NCBI GenBank assembly: GCA_013399695.1
Contig: VXAU01001334.1
Location: 590,316-654,315, forward strand
Direction of reading: 5' to 3'
DNA: 64,000 nucleotides
From: Formicarius rufipectus
Lineage: Eukaryota; Chordata; Aves; Passeriformes; Formicariidae
In this document: positions 49,075 through 60,966 of the stretch, one piece after another
Position numbering within the stretch: the first letter of the stretch is position 1
Layout: each line of letters opens with the position of its first letter
Notes under the pieces: generated by a model
Database searches by the model: none
Seen by the model: the letters and a program-made list of their open reading frames with translations, nothing else
What the model was told of the DNA's origin: nothing
Translations under genes and position numbers: made by a program

Positions 49075-51105
49075 CTGTGTCTTGAAAAGGGCAAAGAAGT
49101 GATGGGAGCTGCTGTGCCTTCAAACAGGAAGGCAAAAGGGTTTTGGGCCTAGTAGGAATTCATTGATGCCTAACTAAAGACTGGGGACTGTTTTGTAATT
49201 AGATCTTCCATTGGCCTGAAAAGAGCAGTTTCTCCAACTTAGCCACATGAATACATTTTGCCATTTATGAACTCTATCAATGAGAACAGCTGCAGCCTCA
49301 GGGGAGATGGACAGAGCAGCTGTAGAGGGACAGGAGACTGCTGAGTGGGAGTCTGTGATGATTACGTTACTATTGACAGACTGATAGCTCACAAATACAC
49401 TCTAAATAATTTTGGCAGACTAGTCAGTGTTGAAGGTGTGAAGTAACTCAAGAAAAATGAAGTTTGAAAAAATGTAGGCTATGTTGTGATGCAAGTGCAT
49501 TTTCATGATAATGAATCTCTATGGTTGTGAAACATTGAGATCCTTGGGCGGGTCATGATCAGTGTGAAAGAGATGTGAAACAGAAAATCTTTCAGAGCAC
49601 TGCAGCAAGAGGTAAGCAGTTTGTTTCACTCTTTTCTCCTGTTGTGGTTTTCTTCTCTTCCTAATTTGGTTACTGTTTCCCTCTTTGCTGTCTATCTCCA
49701 TCACTGATATTCTTGTCACTTGGCCTTCTTTGAGTGCCCCAATTAAAATCCAACAACACTTTTGTCTTAAAAAGATGTCCTCTATTACATTTTTCTTAGA
49801 TGGTGCAATTTGTCTTAAAATGTTTTCTGTGAATGACAAGACTGAATTAAAATCTTGACCCAATAATATTTTAATGGTTCCAATTAGTTTTATGACTTGC
49901 TTGTAAGTATATACATCATAGAGATAAAGGTATTTTATTTTCTTCTTCCCACACAAATTACCAGAATTTAAATCACAGCAGTAGACTCTGTGCCTCATCT
50001 TTGATCAACTTTTTTCTGCATTCTTTTTACTCCCATTTCCTTTCATTTTGCAATTGGAATTTGCAATTGCAGAGGTCATTTTTGATTTCTAGCTACACTT
50101 CCCAGGTCCTGTGAGACATGTTGTAGTCTTCTGATTCTGATGTGGAGCAATCTCTATAAAAGGGGCATCATCTACAGCTTCAGTAAGCTCTTGCAACAAC
50201 AACAGGGAGGAAAGTAATATTTTGAGTGTATTACTGTATTTAGCAGGTACATAAGTTTGGACCTCAGTCAGCACAAATACCCTGAGATACAATGTAATGT
50301 ATCGATTTAATCACTGCATTGCTTGTCTCTTCTTTTAAACTTTTTGTTTGTTTGTTAAACAAGAAACTTCTGTAATGAATTTATAATATATGTGCATTAT
50401 AGTTTCTTTTTCAATATAGTGATTTCAGTCAGTAACAGCTCCTACTGTTTTTGCTACAGCTGTCAGTATACGCATTCAGTTTTCTTCCTGATGGAGAAGG
50501 TGAGGAATGAGCAGGTGAGACTAAAACATCACTCTAGAGTCAGCAATTTAGCTGATACAGATGGCAGCAAGGAGATGGCTTTGTGTCAAAGCTGAATTCC
50601 AACCTGATTTTATTCAATGGTTTTACATAAACATAAAATGCAGACATAGGATTGTACAATTCTCATAAATCAAGTAGTTGAAGACATTCCTTATTTCAAT
50701 TTCAAAAGCATATACCCAAAAGAGATATACCCACAGAATTGAAACTAGTTGCAGAGATATTCCAGATAATCCAATTTTAGGTTTTAGTTCCAGTTCCTCT
50801 GCAAATTTTCTGCCTAAATATTATTTCACCAATTTAGCATGAATAATTCATCAGTTTGGAAAGAATTGTAGGGTATTTCCATTAAAAGAGGAAACTGAAG
50901 ATGCAGCAAGGTATTTTATGATGCAATCCAGGGCTTTTAGAGAGGCTGAGCGTATTTCTCTAAGTATATTTGAAATCAAGCAACAGGAGAAAATTTCTCT
51001 GTTTTCAGTTCCAAGCCTTTTTCAGAATAGACAGCCCAAGAGCTGTTTTGCTTTTGTTCATGGTTGTGTCATGTTCCTGCTGTTCCTTCACTGGCTGTGC
51101 TTTGC
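49071..51105. other. Intergenic, nothing recognised
   Basis: AT-rich DNA. A 159-codon minus-strand frame at 49,519-49,998 is the longest here. Its product has no recognised domain and I do not call it a gene. Confidence 0.45.
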
Positions 51106-51113
51106 TTTTTTTT

Positions 51114-51157
<44 letters not shown>
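51106..51157. repeat. Poly-T tract (about 40 uninterrupted T)
   Basis: A T-rich run, a gcc break, then a pure T run of about 40 (51,118-51,157). On the minus strand an AATAAA lies only three bases before the resulting poly-A, so it could be the tail of a retrocopy; see findings. Confidence 0.93.
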
Positions 51158-51159
<2 letters not shown>

Positions 51160-52398
51160 TTTTATTTGTCTGTGTCTGCAGAAGTTCTCATCACTGCTCT
51201 ATTTGTTAAAAACATACATTCATGTATGTGAATGCCTATGCACACTCACACATGCTGCTCTGCACTCAAATCTATCCCATACCTCTACGCCATTTCCCAC
51301 ACTCTAAGTGATCTCATGGGACCCTGTGGGTCAGCTGTGGCCCCACCCTTGGTGGTTTAGTCCGTGTGTGACTGATTTGCTGCTATTTTAGCTATTGCAG
51401 AACAACAGGGTCGCTCTAAATTGTTTCCTGAAATAGGTTGAATGGAAAATAATTATCATGCCAGCAACTTCATCGACGCGCTGCAATTGCCCACAGATCA
51501 AAGACGCATTCACTGGGAACTTAGCTGATGGAGAACTACAGAGTATTCTTTATGGCTCTGTGTTAGGAAACCAAGTAAAGCACAGGGTTTAGTTCTACTT
51601 CTGGGGTTGCCCTTCAGTGAGCACTGAATTACCTAAATGCCATGTCTTTTAATGATATTTTTTAGTAAAAATTTCAGTTCGGGTTTTCTAATTTTTCCCA
51701 TTGGGTATCTAGTGAATTGGAGCATTATTTTCATTGTTCAATTCTGAAGTTTTTATTGAGCTGCATGCAGATAGTGCCTGAAGATAGAATTAGGGCTCTG
51801 ACTGTCAGTGTGTTAGTGGTTTACAGAGATACACAGATACTTATGATGCCTTGAGACTAGGTCCAGCATTACCTTGAAGTTTGCTGTAGGTGTCCTGCTT
51901 TTGTAGACTCTCCCCATTGCTCAAAGTTTCAAGAATAAATATTTACTCTGTTAATTTTTCAGTTTTGTTTTCTGATGGAATTTTAAATTTAAAAGGGCTG
52001 TTTTGTAGATTCTTTTCTCCTTGATCCCATATCTGCCAGCCCTTATTTGTGACACACATTTGAAATCTGTATAGGAAGCTTTCCTTCCCTAGCACCGAAT
52101 GCTTCTCATAGTCAGGATTGTGTTTTAGTCTGGCTTTAATATGAAGAAGCATTTTTGTCAGTGCAACTTATAAGCTAGCTTGAAATTGCTTAAACAGGCA
52201 ATCATTTGACTATTTTCTTTCCAGAGTTTTAGCAGTAAATATAAAATGCATGTTGATCTTTGGAGCTAGTCTTAATTTATACCAGTAAAATAATCTGTTC
52301 CCTTATGGTGTTCCTTACCCTGGAACAGGCAAAGTTATACTTTCCATGCAGTGATGTTATTGATCATGGGTAGGCACCTTGTATTTTTCATGGTTTTG
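51158..52398. other. Intergenic, nothing recognised
   Basis: No gene or repeat recognised apart from the possible retrocopy body next to the poly-T. Confidence 0.45.
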
Positions 52399-52439
52399 CT
52401 TTTTTTTTTCCTTTTTTTTTGCTTTTTTTTTTTTTTTTT
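52399..52439. repeat. Interrupted poly-T tract
   Basis: Three T runs separated by cc and gc, similar in layout to the tract at 51.1 kb. Confidence 0.85.
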
Positions 52440-52573
52440 AGAGTTTATGTTTTAACTTTAGTGTTTTGCTTATTTTCATCAAAACCAGAAGTCTCTGAGC
52501 CAGAGAGGGTTTTGCTTCATGTCGTGTCACAATTTTGTGTAGCTATTGTTAATATGGCAACGTGATGATATGA

Positions 52574-52793
52574 GTTTTAGATTGGCTATTGGGACAAATT
52601 TCTTCCTCAAAAGGGTTGTCAAGCATTGGAACAAGCTTTCCAGGAAAGTGGCTAAGTCAGCATCCCTGGAGGGCCTTAAAAAACATGTAGGGAGAGCATT
52701 TGGGGACATGATTTAGTGGTGAACTTGGTAGTGGGCATTTAACAGTTTTACTTGATGATCTTAGTGTCCTTTTCAAGCTAAATGATTCTATAA
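52574..52793 (+). mobile_element. CR1 LINE 3' end
   Basis: Reads 'agattggctattgggacaaa', 'gggttgtcaagcattggaac', 'ggggacatgatttagtggtg', 'ttgatgatcttagtgtcctt', 'aagctaaatgattctataat'. A 5'-truncated plus-strand copy related to the one at 20.3-20.7 kb. Confidence 0.92.
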
Positions 52794-55700
52794 TTTCCCA
52801 GCAGCATTTATGCAGATTGTGATTTAGGACAAGACTGGTCTAGCCTACTTGTGTGTGGGGGAAAAGCAAAAAGGTTTTGGATGCCTTTGTTGCTCCCAGT
52901 AGAGTGAGGAGAGTATGAAGTGTAAACAAACGCAAGTGATAGTCATGGAGGAGCAAAGCAATCACTATAACATGCTGCAGAGCTCCTGCATAGTCACTGC
53001 TTCCTATTACAAGTTGCTCTTCTGACAGAGGTGAGCCAGGTGGTGCTTGAGCATTAGCTTTACCCTGGTTGGGTGCCAGACTATGTTGCAGTGAAGTAGC
53101 ATATCTGAGAGAATACTTTTCTTTCCCATAGTAGTGCCAGAGAGTGAACGGGAAGAATCAGAATACTAAGGATCTCGGATTCTCAGCCTGTTGGTGGGAA
53201 TATTGTCTACATACTGCTCCAATTGCATAGGTTGTGTTAGGGTCAGAACTGTCTTTTGCTTCTTGGAAAAAAAGAAAAACATAAACTGAGATGGAAAAAG
53301 ATTTTTGCTAACAGTAGGAGAAATTTTCCAGTGGTGGCATCTGGTTCATGCTTTCCTAGCAAAGTAAACTGTGCTGTTCACAAATCTTGAGTATGTTGAT
53401 CTAAGGCTTCCAGGAATTTGACCTGTCACCAGCAGAGGAGGATATCATTTATATGAAGTATTTCAGCTACCTCTGTCCTTCCACCCTTCAGTGTGGCATA
53501 GCCAATGCATCTCTTCTGTCCTTTCACTAGGAGTACTGATGAGGATGGGATGGGTCACTAAAGCAGCTCTTTGCTAACTATAGATTTCTATACAGGATAA
53601 ATTATTTCTGAAAAAATTTATTCTTTCTGGAACCATACAAACTCAGATGTTACAATGGCAGAGAAACATACGGTGCTGAGGAATAAGACAGCACTATGGA
53701 TTACCATCATGTTTTTTCCCACTAGTGCTCTCAAAATGAAAGATAATGCTGAAATGCGGGAATGAACTCAGTGGAGAATTAGGATATTACTGGCATCTTG
53801 CTCTATAGTTATTATACTGTGGAATATATGGATGCAGGGATCTAAGGACAAATTACTTCAGGAACAAATTAAAATTTCCTAGCTGAATTATGGTACTTTC
53901 TTGTAAGGAGTATTGTCCAGTTCTCCCACCAACATTGGGGAATCCAAAATTATTTCCATAACTTCAATTTCAGAAAGATTCTTTAATTGTGGAAAAGTGT
54001 CAAAATGAACCACCATGACAGATTGCTTCATAGAAGCTGTTAGAGATAGCCGAGGACAAATTCAGATTCTTAGAGTAAAATCTCAACCATCTGAGCTTTG
54101 ACTAGAAAGTTTTAATACATCTCAGGATACAAAGTAGATATATATACTAAAAAACCTGCTAAGTATTTATTTCCTACTTTTCTGCAGTATTTTAAAATAC
54201 ATTTGCAACATTTTCTGAAGACTTTTAGGTCTCCAGTCAGGATCAGTAACAGGCACTACTGCAAAAGATATGAAAACAACCCTGAGTTCAATGACTGAAC
54301 TCCCAGTGCTGCAGGGCTGTTAGTACAGGCAGACATTTGTGCCAGGAGTAAGATTCTTGCAGGACTGTGTCCTGAGACAAGAAGTAATATATTGAATGGA
54401 ATTAAAGGAGCTAGTGAAATATAAATGGTCTTACCATACATTTGTTTCTATTGTTAATATAGACGAGGATGTTCATAGCATCTAAAGGGCTACGTATTTG
54501 GCTTCAGCACAACAAGCTGTTTTATGTATGAGCTGTATGTAATTATATTGAAAACAAACTTTGCTTCAAGAACATTTTTGGCTCCACTGTGCAGTAACAC
54601 AAAGGGCCTTTGTTAGGGCTCTCAGCAGAGTTATTTATGGATTGCAAAGGACTTAGTAAAAGACAGTATCATCTGATGGTATTCATCCACTGACTCAAAT
54701 TTAAATGTAGTGACTTATACTCATATTAATCATAATTACTAATATGATTAACCTGACAAAGATTTCTGAAACTGGATATGGGATTGCTCTACAGATTCAG
54801 GCTTGGAACAGCAATATGGAGGGGTGTTTCAGATCCAAGGCTTCGAATGAGCCAGAATGGAAAACACAACAAAAGGCTTTGCATAATTCACATCAATTAT
54901 AATCATCTTCACTTGAATTGAAAATTAAACTCTCAGTCTCTTAATGGGTGAAAAGAAATAAAAAAGAGTCTCAGAAAACAGAGGGAGCTAACTGGTTTTT
55001 GGGAAAAATGAATCCCAGGGTGAAGTGCGCTTAAACCAGATACTTCTATAGGAACTTAAGAAACTAGGTGAAGGCACTGTGCTTTCCTCTGACTTGCCTG
55101 AACAGCCATTAAATTAAAGGATTACTTTCAGAAATCCTGCTTTCCCAAGATTTTTTCCTGCCTGACCTGTTGGACTTGGGAAGCATCCAATGACAACTTT
55201 CTGTTCTACTTCAAACTCAGCATGACCATCAACAAGCCCTTCAGGGCCATAGATATTGCAGAACTCGCTGTCAGTACAGACCTTTGGTTTCGCAACTGCT
55301 GTGGCATCTAGGTTTAATAGTGTGCCACTCAGCAATTCAGAGCACTGTTTATACAAGACTGGAAGATCCAGCTTCCAGTGGCACCAGTGGAGGTAGTATT
55401 TATGATAGTAAGTAAACTTAAATGAGCCAGTCTGAATGTAGCCACTATTCATTCTTTTGCTTTGGTCTCCCTGCTGTTAAATAGATGGTCAGTATTTTTT
55501 TTTACCTGACTGGGTTCCTGTAAAATTAAAGACTTTAAAACAATACGGAGCACTGAGATATTGCTAGAGATGATGTTATATAAATGTAATCTAATTATAT
55601 AAGCCTCTTCAGATGAATTGCCCTTTCATTACCGTAGCCTTCTGCTATATCCTTGTTTATTCATGCTGTTAGTGGTTGCAAAGAATAGATGTTATTTGAG

Positions 55701-58284
55701 ATGATGAATCCCAATCTTATTTTCTTTTCTAAGTAAAGAATTTTTTTTCAGGTCATGCAAACTGCAGGGTCACATTAATTCAATCCAAAATTGCAAACAC
55801 TGAGTACTTCTTAACACTGGGAACATTTTTCTGAATTTCAGAATTTCTTTACTATAGCATTTTCCTCCTTGCCATTTCCAGGATCCACTGTGACCTATTA
55901 CTAGCATCTAACTCAGAGTTCATTGTCACCCTACAGGAAATGACAACTGACACTGTTTGTATGGAAGGAGGTACATGTAGTAGGCTTGGGAAATAAGTAG
56001 ACTAAATTGGCATTATCATCAATACACTGTTTACAAAATATTCCTTGGCATCACACTGTTCTTTAGTACTAGCCAAATGATTGTAATAATTGTTACTTTA
56101 TATTTAACAAAAAGTACTGTATTCTAAACATTGCTATTGCTCTGGCTGATTGGTGACACTGCTCTGTTGTTTCCTTTAGGAACCACTGAGGCACAGCAAG
56201 TTTTCACCTAGAAAATATTACCAGTTTTTACACACAAGGAAATCTTGACCTGTGAGTATTATGCATTTTATTATTTTAATGAATTCCATGGATCAGAACA
56301 CTGAAGATTATAACAAAAATATCACTGTGCACTCCTGTAAATGAATGTGATTTTTACTGGTTTGTTCAAGCTTGATGTATTTTTTTCTCCATTAATAGAA
56401 AAAAAAAACTGGAAGAGTGTCCTACCAGATGTGTCTGTAAAGCACTGTTTATAACTGTAGAGTGCCTGTAGGACTGAATTAATGAGTAAGTTTGTCACAT
56501 GCACACCACACATTTAGGCACTACTTTTAGAAATGAGGCCAAGATATTAGGGCAAAATGATGAGAAGAGTTTTGATTTACTAGTTAGAGTTATTACGGCT
56601 AATTAACTGAGTAAGGGAACAGGCTCTGTTACTCAGAAATCTCTGTATGCTTCAGATCAGTGACTGTTAACCAGACACGCTACTAAAACAGATCCTGCTC
56701 TAGCCAGACTTCTAAGCCATTAACATTGAAGACATACCCAACAGTGAATGCAGCCCATCTTCACCTCCAGTACCTCTGCTGTATTTAGTGACCTTATGTG
56801 ATTGTCTGTTTGCCTGGATCCTGGCTACTCAGCTGCGCTACAGGGACTCACACCAGCCCAGAGGTCTGGAGTGAAACACACTGGTCTGTCAGCACTGGAT
56901 GCTCACCTGTGTCATGTCAATAATCCAAGGAAGTAGTGATTTAGAGCTATGATTTTTCTGCATGTATTAGTGAGAACAGAATAGCTAATCAGGTTTGCAG
57001 AGGGTTTCTGCATGGTTTATGCATGAAGCTTTGGACCAAGGTCGAAATATGTGTCCAGCCAAACAATTTTCTGCATACATTGTGAAGAATGCTGGCAATT
57101 ACTATTTGGACATACTCCTATGTCCTTTCCATCCTCAGCTGAGGACAACTTCCAGACATACCTCTTCAGTAACACCTCAGGACATTAAGCTAAATATTCT
57201 GGTAAGACTTAACAAGTAAAAAGTCAAAAGTCTGAGGTGCTACATCTTGGGCTGTTAATAATAATTCTTTCCAGCATAGATGTAAAGCATGAGCAGATTA
57301 TAATTCTTTGCTTTCATACTCATATGCAGCCTTCCTTCCACAGGCTAACATTACGAGACTGATGAATTTTAATTTTCTAGCCAACAGCACCTGGCATGCG
57401 AGCTGTCCTGGCCACATTCTCACACCCTTGCAATGTTCTATATTCCCACATGTGAGAAGAAGCTGATAGGTAAGAGTCATGTGTATCATCTTTATGACAC
57501 ACAAGGATTGCTTTATTTCTAGGCAAACACATCTAATCCAGTCTCTGCCCTTCTGTGCTGCTGTATCAGTGTGAACAGAATGGAGTACATGCAGCATCAG
57601 GTCTGAAAAAAAAGTCTTTCAGGTCAGTGGTGCAAATACTAATTATCTTTAAGAGTCCTGTCTACCTAGCAGAACCAGAAGAACCAGTCACATTAAACAC
57701 AGGTGTAGCACTGTAAAAGTAGGGTGGAATAACAATGTTGTCATATGAATAGAAGCATCAGGAAAAGCAGTAGAAGGTTTAAGGAATATATCCTCAATTT
57801 GCTGCTCAGTTATGGAGCAGTCCTGCCAGGATAAGAGACAGAAGTTTGGCAAAGTCTAGCCCTGCACAAAGCAGTGGCTGCAGAGGACACAGCTTTTCAT
57901 GTCTAGCAGACCTAAATTCTGCCCTGTTGTGTGATAGATGCAGTGCTGTCTAGCATTTGATACTGCACAGAGTGCCTCTTTGCCTCTATCCTGTCCCTGT
58001 TCCAACTTTTTTCTGCACTGTCCCATTCCTAATAATTTAAAATGCTTGTCTACATTGTATGCTGTTTGATTTGTTTAAAGTAAGAGTGGATCTGGCTATT
58101 TTCAAGGGAAAACTCCAGACCAGTCCTCTTATTCTTGCAGTAAAAGAAGACTGAAGTTTTGCACAGTTTGTTAAGTAACAAACAAAACACAGTTACTGTT
58201 AAATAACAAATACAGTTGTAATTAAGTCTGTTTTGAAACTAAGTAGGAATTAACAGTTGTTCTGATTCCCGTCTGTTTACCCAG
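52794..58284. other. Intergenic, nothing firmly recognised
   Basis: AT-rich DNA. The only notable item is a 112-codon minus-strand open frame at 55,114-55,452, described separately. Confidence 0.45.
55114..55452 (-). other. Unassigned 112-codon open frame
   Basis: Minus-strand frame starting MNSGYIQTGSFKFTYYHKYY and later containing VCTDSEFCNIYGPEGLVDGH. I recognise no domain. It is less low-complexity than neighbouring chance frames and could be a decayed pseudogene fragment, but it has no supporting splice or promoter context. Confidence 0.15.
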
Positions 58285-58388
58285 AGCTGAGAAGCCTTTC
58301 GAGGTTCGCCGTCCCCCGTGCTGCAGCCGTATGTGGAGCCGCCTGGAGGCAGCATTCACACAGCTGGCTACGGGACTCTGTTTGGAAA
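58285..58388 (+). other. GC-rich island with splice-compatible edges (candidate exon)
   Basis: A block of roughly 100 bp rich in GC and CpG within AT-rich intergenic DNA. On the plus strand it follows a pyrimidine-rich stretch ending in CCCAG and is followed by GTAAGG. Two of the three plus frames are open across it, one containing EKPFEVRRPPCCSRMWSRLE. The minus strand also offers an acceptor-like TTTCCAAACAG and a donor-like GTAAAC, so strand is undecided. No protein family recognised. Confidence 0.25.
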
Positions 58389-58681
58389 GTAAGGTGGGCT
58401 GGTGTTTCATCATAGAGAAAAAAGCTGAGAAGAAATTGCATTGTGAGAAACACGATTTTTAAAAAGCCTTTGTCTTCATAGGACATATATTTGATTTTCC
58501 ACGGATCTGTAATACTGTGATGCCTCTCAGAAGGGCTTTTTACAAAAACCTTTGTAGGAAGATCCAGCTGGATCTCCAGCATATCTGCTGACACAAGTGA
58601 TACAAACATGCAAACTTACCTTCATGGGGCTAAAGATCACTGTTGCTTCACCTAAATTATTGTAGAATCTTTTCATTCTTG
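58389..58681. other. Intergenic, nothing recognised
   Basis: Ordinary AT-rich DNA between the GC-rich island and a simple repeat. Confidence 0.5.
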
Positions 58682-58746
58682 TGTTTTGGTTTTGTTTGTT
58701 TGTTTGTTTTGGTTTTGTTTTGGGTTGTTTTGGTAATTTTTTTTTC
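58682..58746. repeat. (GTTT)n / T-G rich simple repeat
   Basis: Low-complexity T/G run with GTTT and GTTTT units. Confidence 0.85.
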
Positions 58747-60528
58747 CTTAGGTGAAACTGCCCTATTTTTTGTTTGTTTGATTGAATGATTAGAAATAGA
58801 AATTGATCATGCAATTTCCCTCCCCGTTACAGTTCTTCACTTGATCTCTGTCTTTAATTGCACTGAAACAATGGCATGCAAATGTTTGCAAATGAATGCT
58901 ACAAAACACTCTTGAACCACACAGTGACAACTGGTAATGCTTGTTAAGCTTCATTTGATTGATGCATGTTTGCTGTTGCCTTGTTAATTGTGGGATGTCA
59001 TGTTTCTTCTCCCTACTCCAAACATACATTTCTCAATCTACTTTGAAATTCATTTCTTAGCAACTACTCTCCACTCTGATTGCATCAAGTTCTATTACCC
59101 AAACTTGTTTTTCTTTTCTGATATACAACTTTACTGGACACAGAAGCTCTGAGATGAAGATGACCAAAACATATGGAAAGTCCACGTTCAGATTCCTAAT
59201 GTTGGGATGTAGATGACTGCTATCTGTCTCAGGAGTTGTACATATAGAGGTATACACCATTAGCAAAATTTAGTATCATGATTCCATGAAATTTATGCCA
59301 AATAACATCTCTCTCAATGAAGTGGAACGTAGCAAAAAGGTAATGAAAAAATCTGTAACAAAGAAAGTTGTTGAAATAATATATTTAACCGTATTGTTTT
59401 GTCCATCCTATTTCAATCATATCTGCACTTAAAATAACTTAATGCAGGATTAAATTGGAATAGTTTATGTTCAGTATTTCATAGAGTGAATGGAATAGAA
59501 CTAGACAGATATATGAATCCTCTTTTGATGATTAGATTTTAGAAATTTCACTGAATCTGCCACTGTGTTTCTGTATAGACCTAGAAAAGAAGGCAGAATC
59601 ATAAAGTGCTTTAGGAAGAAATTTGTTGTACCTAGAGATGTCAGATTTAGAAGGATTCTTAGAAAACTTTCTTTTTAAAAAATCAAGGCAAAAAGATTGT
59701 GTTTATGTAAATTTTGTTACAAATTTCCTTCTCTACAACCCTCTCCTTCTGTTCCTGTTGTTTACATGTACATGAGGCTAACACCTGACCATTACACAGT
59801 ACATTCTTAGGCCTTTATTTGCATGAGGTTCTTGGAAGCTTCAGAGCTGACTACATTGGTAGCAATCCTCTCATATGTAATGCTGATAGTAGTTTCTGAA
59901 ATTTACAGTTGTTCAGATGCCTCTTGTCCTGCTGAGTGAAGATTTATTCTTTAGATTTTCACGTCTGGATCCAAACTTCCAAGGTTCAGATCACTTTACT
60001 TCTGCTTGCAGGTAAAGAAATCATGGAGAGAGAAAGATCTGGGAAGAGATCTGATGAAGGTGATCTGTGGATTTATGATGAACCAGAGACGCAGAGGCCA
60101 CAGGGAAAGAATGACTTAACAAGGTCTTTTCCATTGAGAGAGAAAAAGAACTGTATGTAAATCTTAAAATGTATGAAAGGCTTCATCAAAGATTAAAGGA
60201 AGAAATTCATATCTCTAATGAACTGAAAAGAAATATGGATTTAAATTCCATCCAGGAATATTCAAATTAGGAAAAACTTGTTAAGAAGAGTGAAGTATTG
60301 AGGCAATCTAGCATGGACTGGAAAGCTCCATCATTAGAAGTATTTGCAAACAGGTTAACAAATGCCTTCCCTTAGGAACAAATGATCCTGCCTTAGGGTA
60401 CTAAATACAAGAGCTAACTTCTAAAGCCCCTTTCACTTCCTGAGTTCTCAGACAGGCTTTCTAAGGAAACAAATTTCCTAGGACTGTTCTGTCAGCCTAT
60501 TTCCTTAACAAGTCATATAATTAACCAT
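58747..60528. other. Intergenic, nothing firmly recognised
   Basis: AT-rich DNA. At about 60,013 a pyrimidine tract ending TTGCAG precedes a highly charged open frame to 60,160, but no good donor follows. Confidence 0.45.
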
Positions 60529-60966
60529 TCGAAGATGGTGAAGGGCCTTGAGGGGAAGCCGTATGAGGAGCAGCTGAGGGCACTTGGTGTGTTCAGCCTG
60601 GAGAAGAGGAGACTGAGGGGAGACTTCATTGCAGTTACAGCTTCCTTGTGAGGGGAAGAGGAGGGGCAGGCACTGATCTCTTTTCTTGTGGTGACCAGTG
60701 ACAGGACCCAAGGAAATGGCCTGAAGTTGGGTCAGGGGAGGTTTAGGTTGGGTATTAGGAGAAGGTTCTTCACCCAGGGGGTAGCTGGGCACTGGAAGAG
60801 GCTCTCCAGGGCAGTGGTCACAGCACCAAGGCTGGCAGAGTTCAAGAAGTGTTTGAATGGTACTTTAGGCACATGGTGTGACTCTTGAGGATGGTCTTGT
60901 GCAGGTGTAAGAGCTGGACTTGATGATCCTTGTGGGTCCCTTTCTACTTGGCATGTTCTCTGAAAT
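60529..60966 (+). mobile_element. CR1 LINE fragment including 3' end
   Basis: About 440 bp and the least decayed CR1 in the window. It reads 'gaagatggtgaagggccttg', 'agcctggagaagaggagact', 'caggacccaaggaaatggcc', 'ggtattaggagaaggttctt', 'ggacttgatgatccttgtgg', ending near 60,966. The short frames inside it are relics of its 3' region and not intact genes. Confidence 0.93.

Noticed and set aside
49519..49998. A 159-codon minus-strand frame as a gene
   Set aside because: No recognised domain, AT-rich composition, no clear splice signals or promoter. Kept only as an unassigned note.
50918..51307. A 129-codon frame with a long Phe run
   Set aside because: The phenylalanines are the poly-T tract.
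60505..60888. Two overlapping frames as a small gene
   Set aside because: They lie in a CR1 LINE 3' region.
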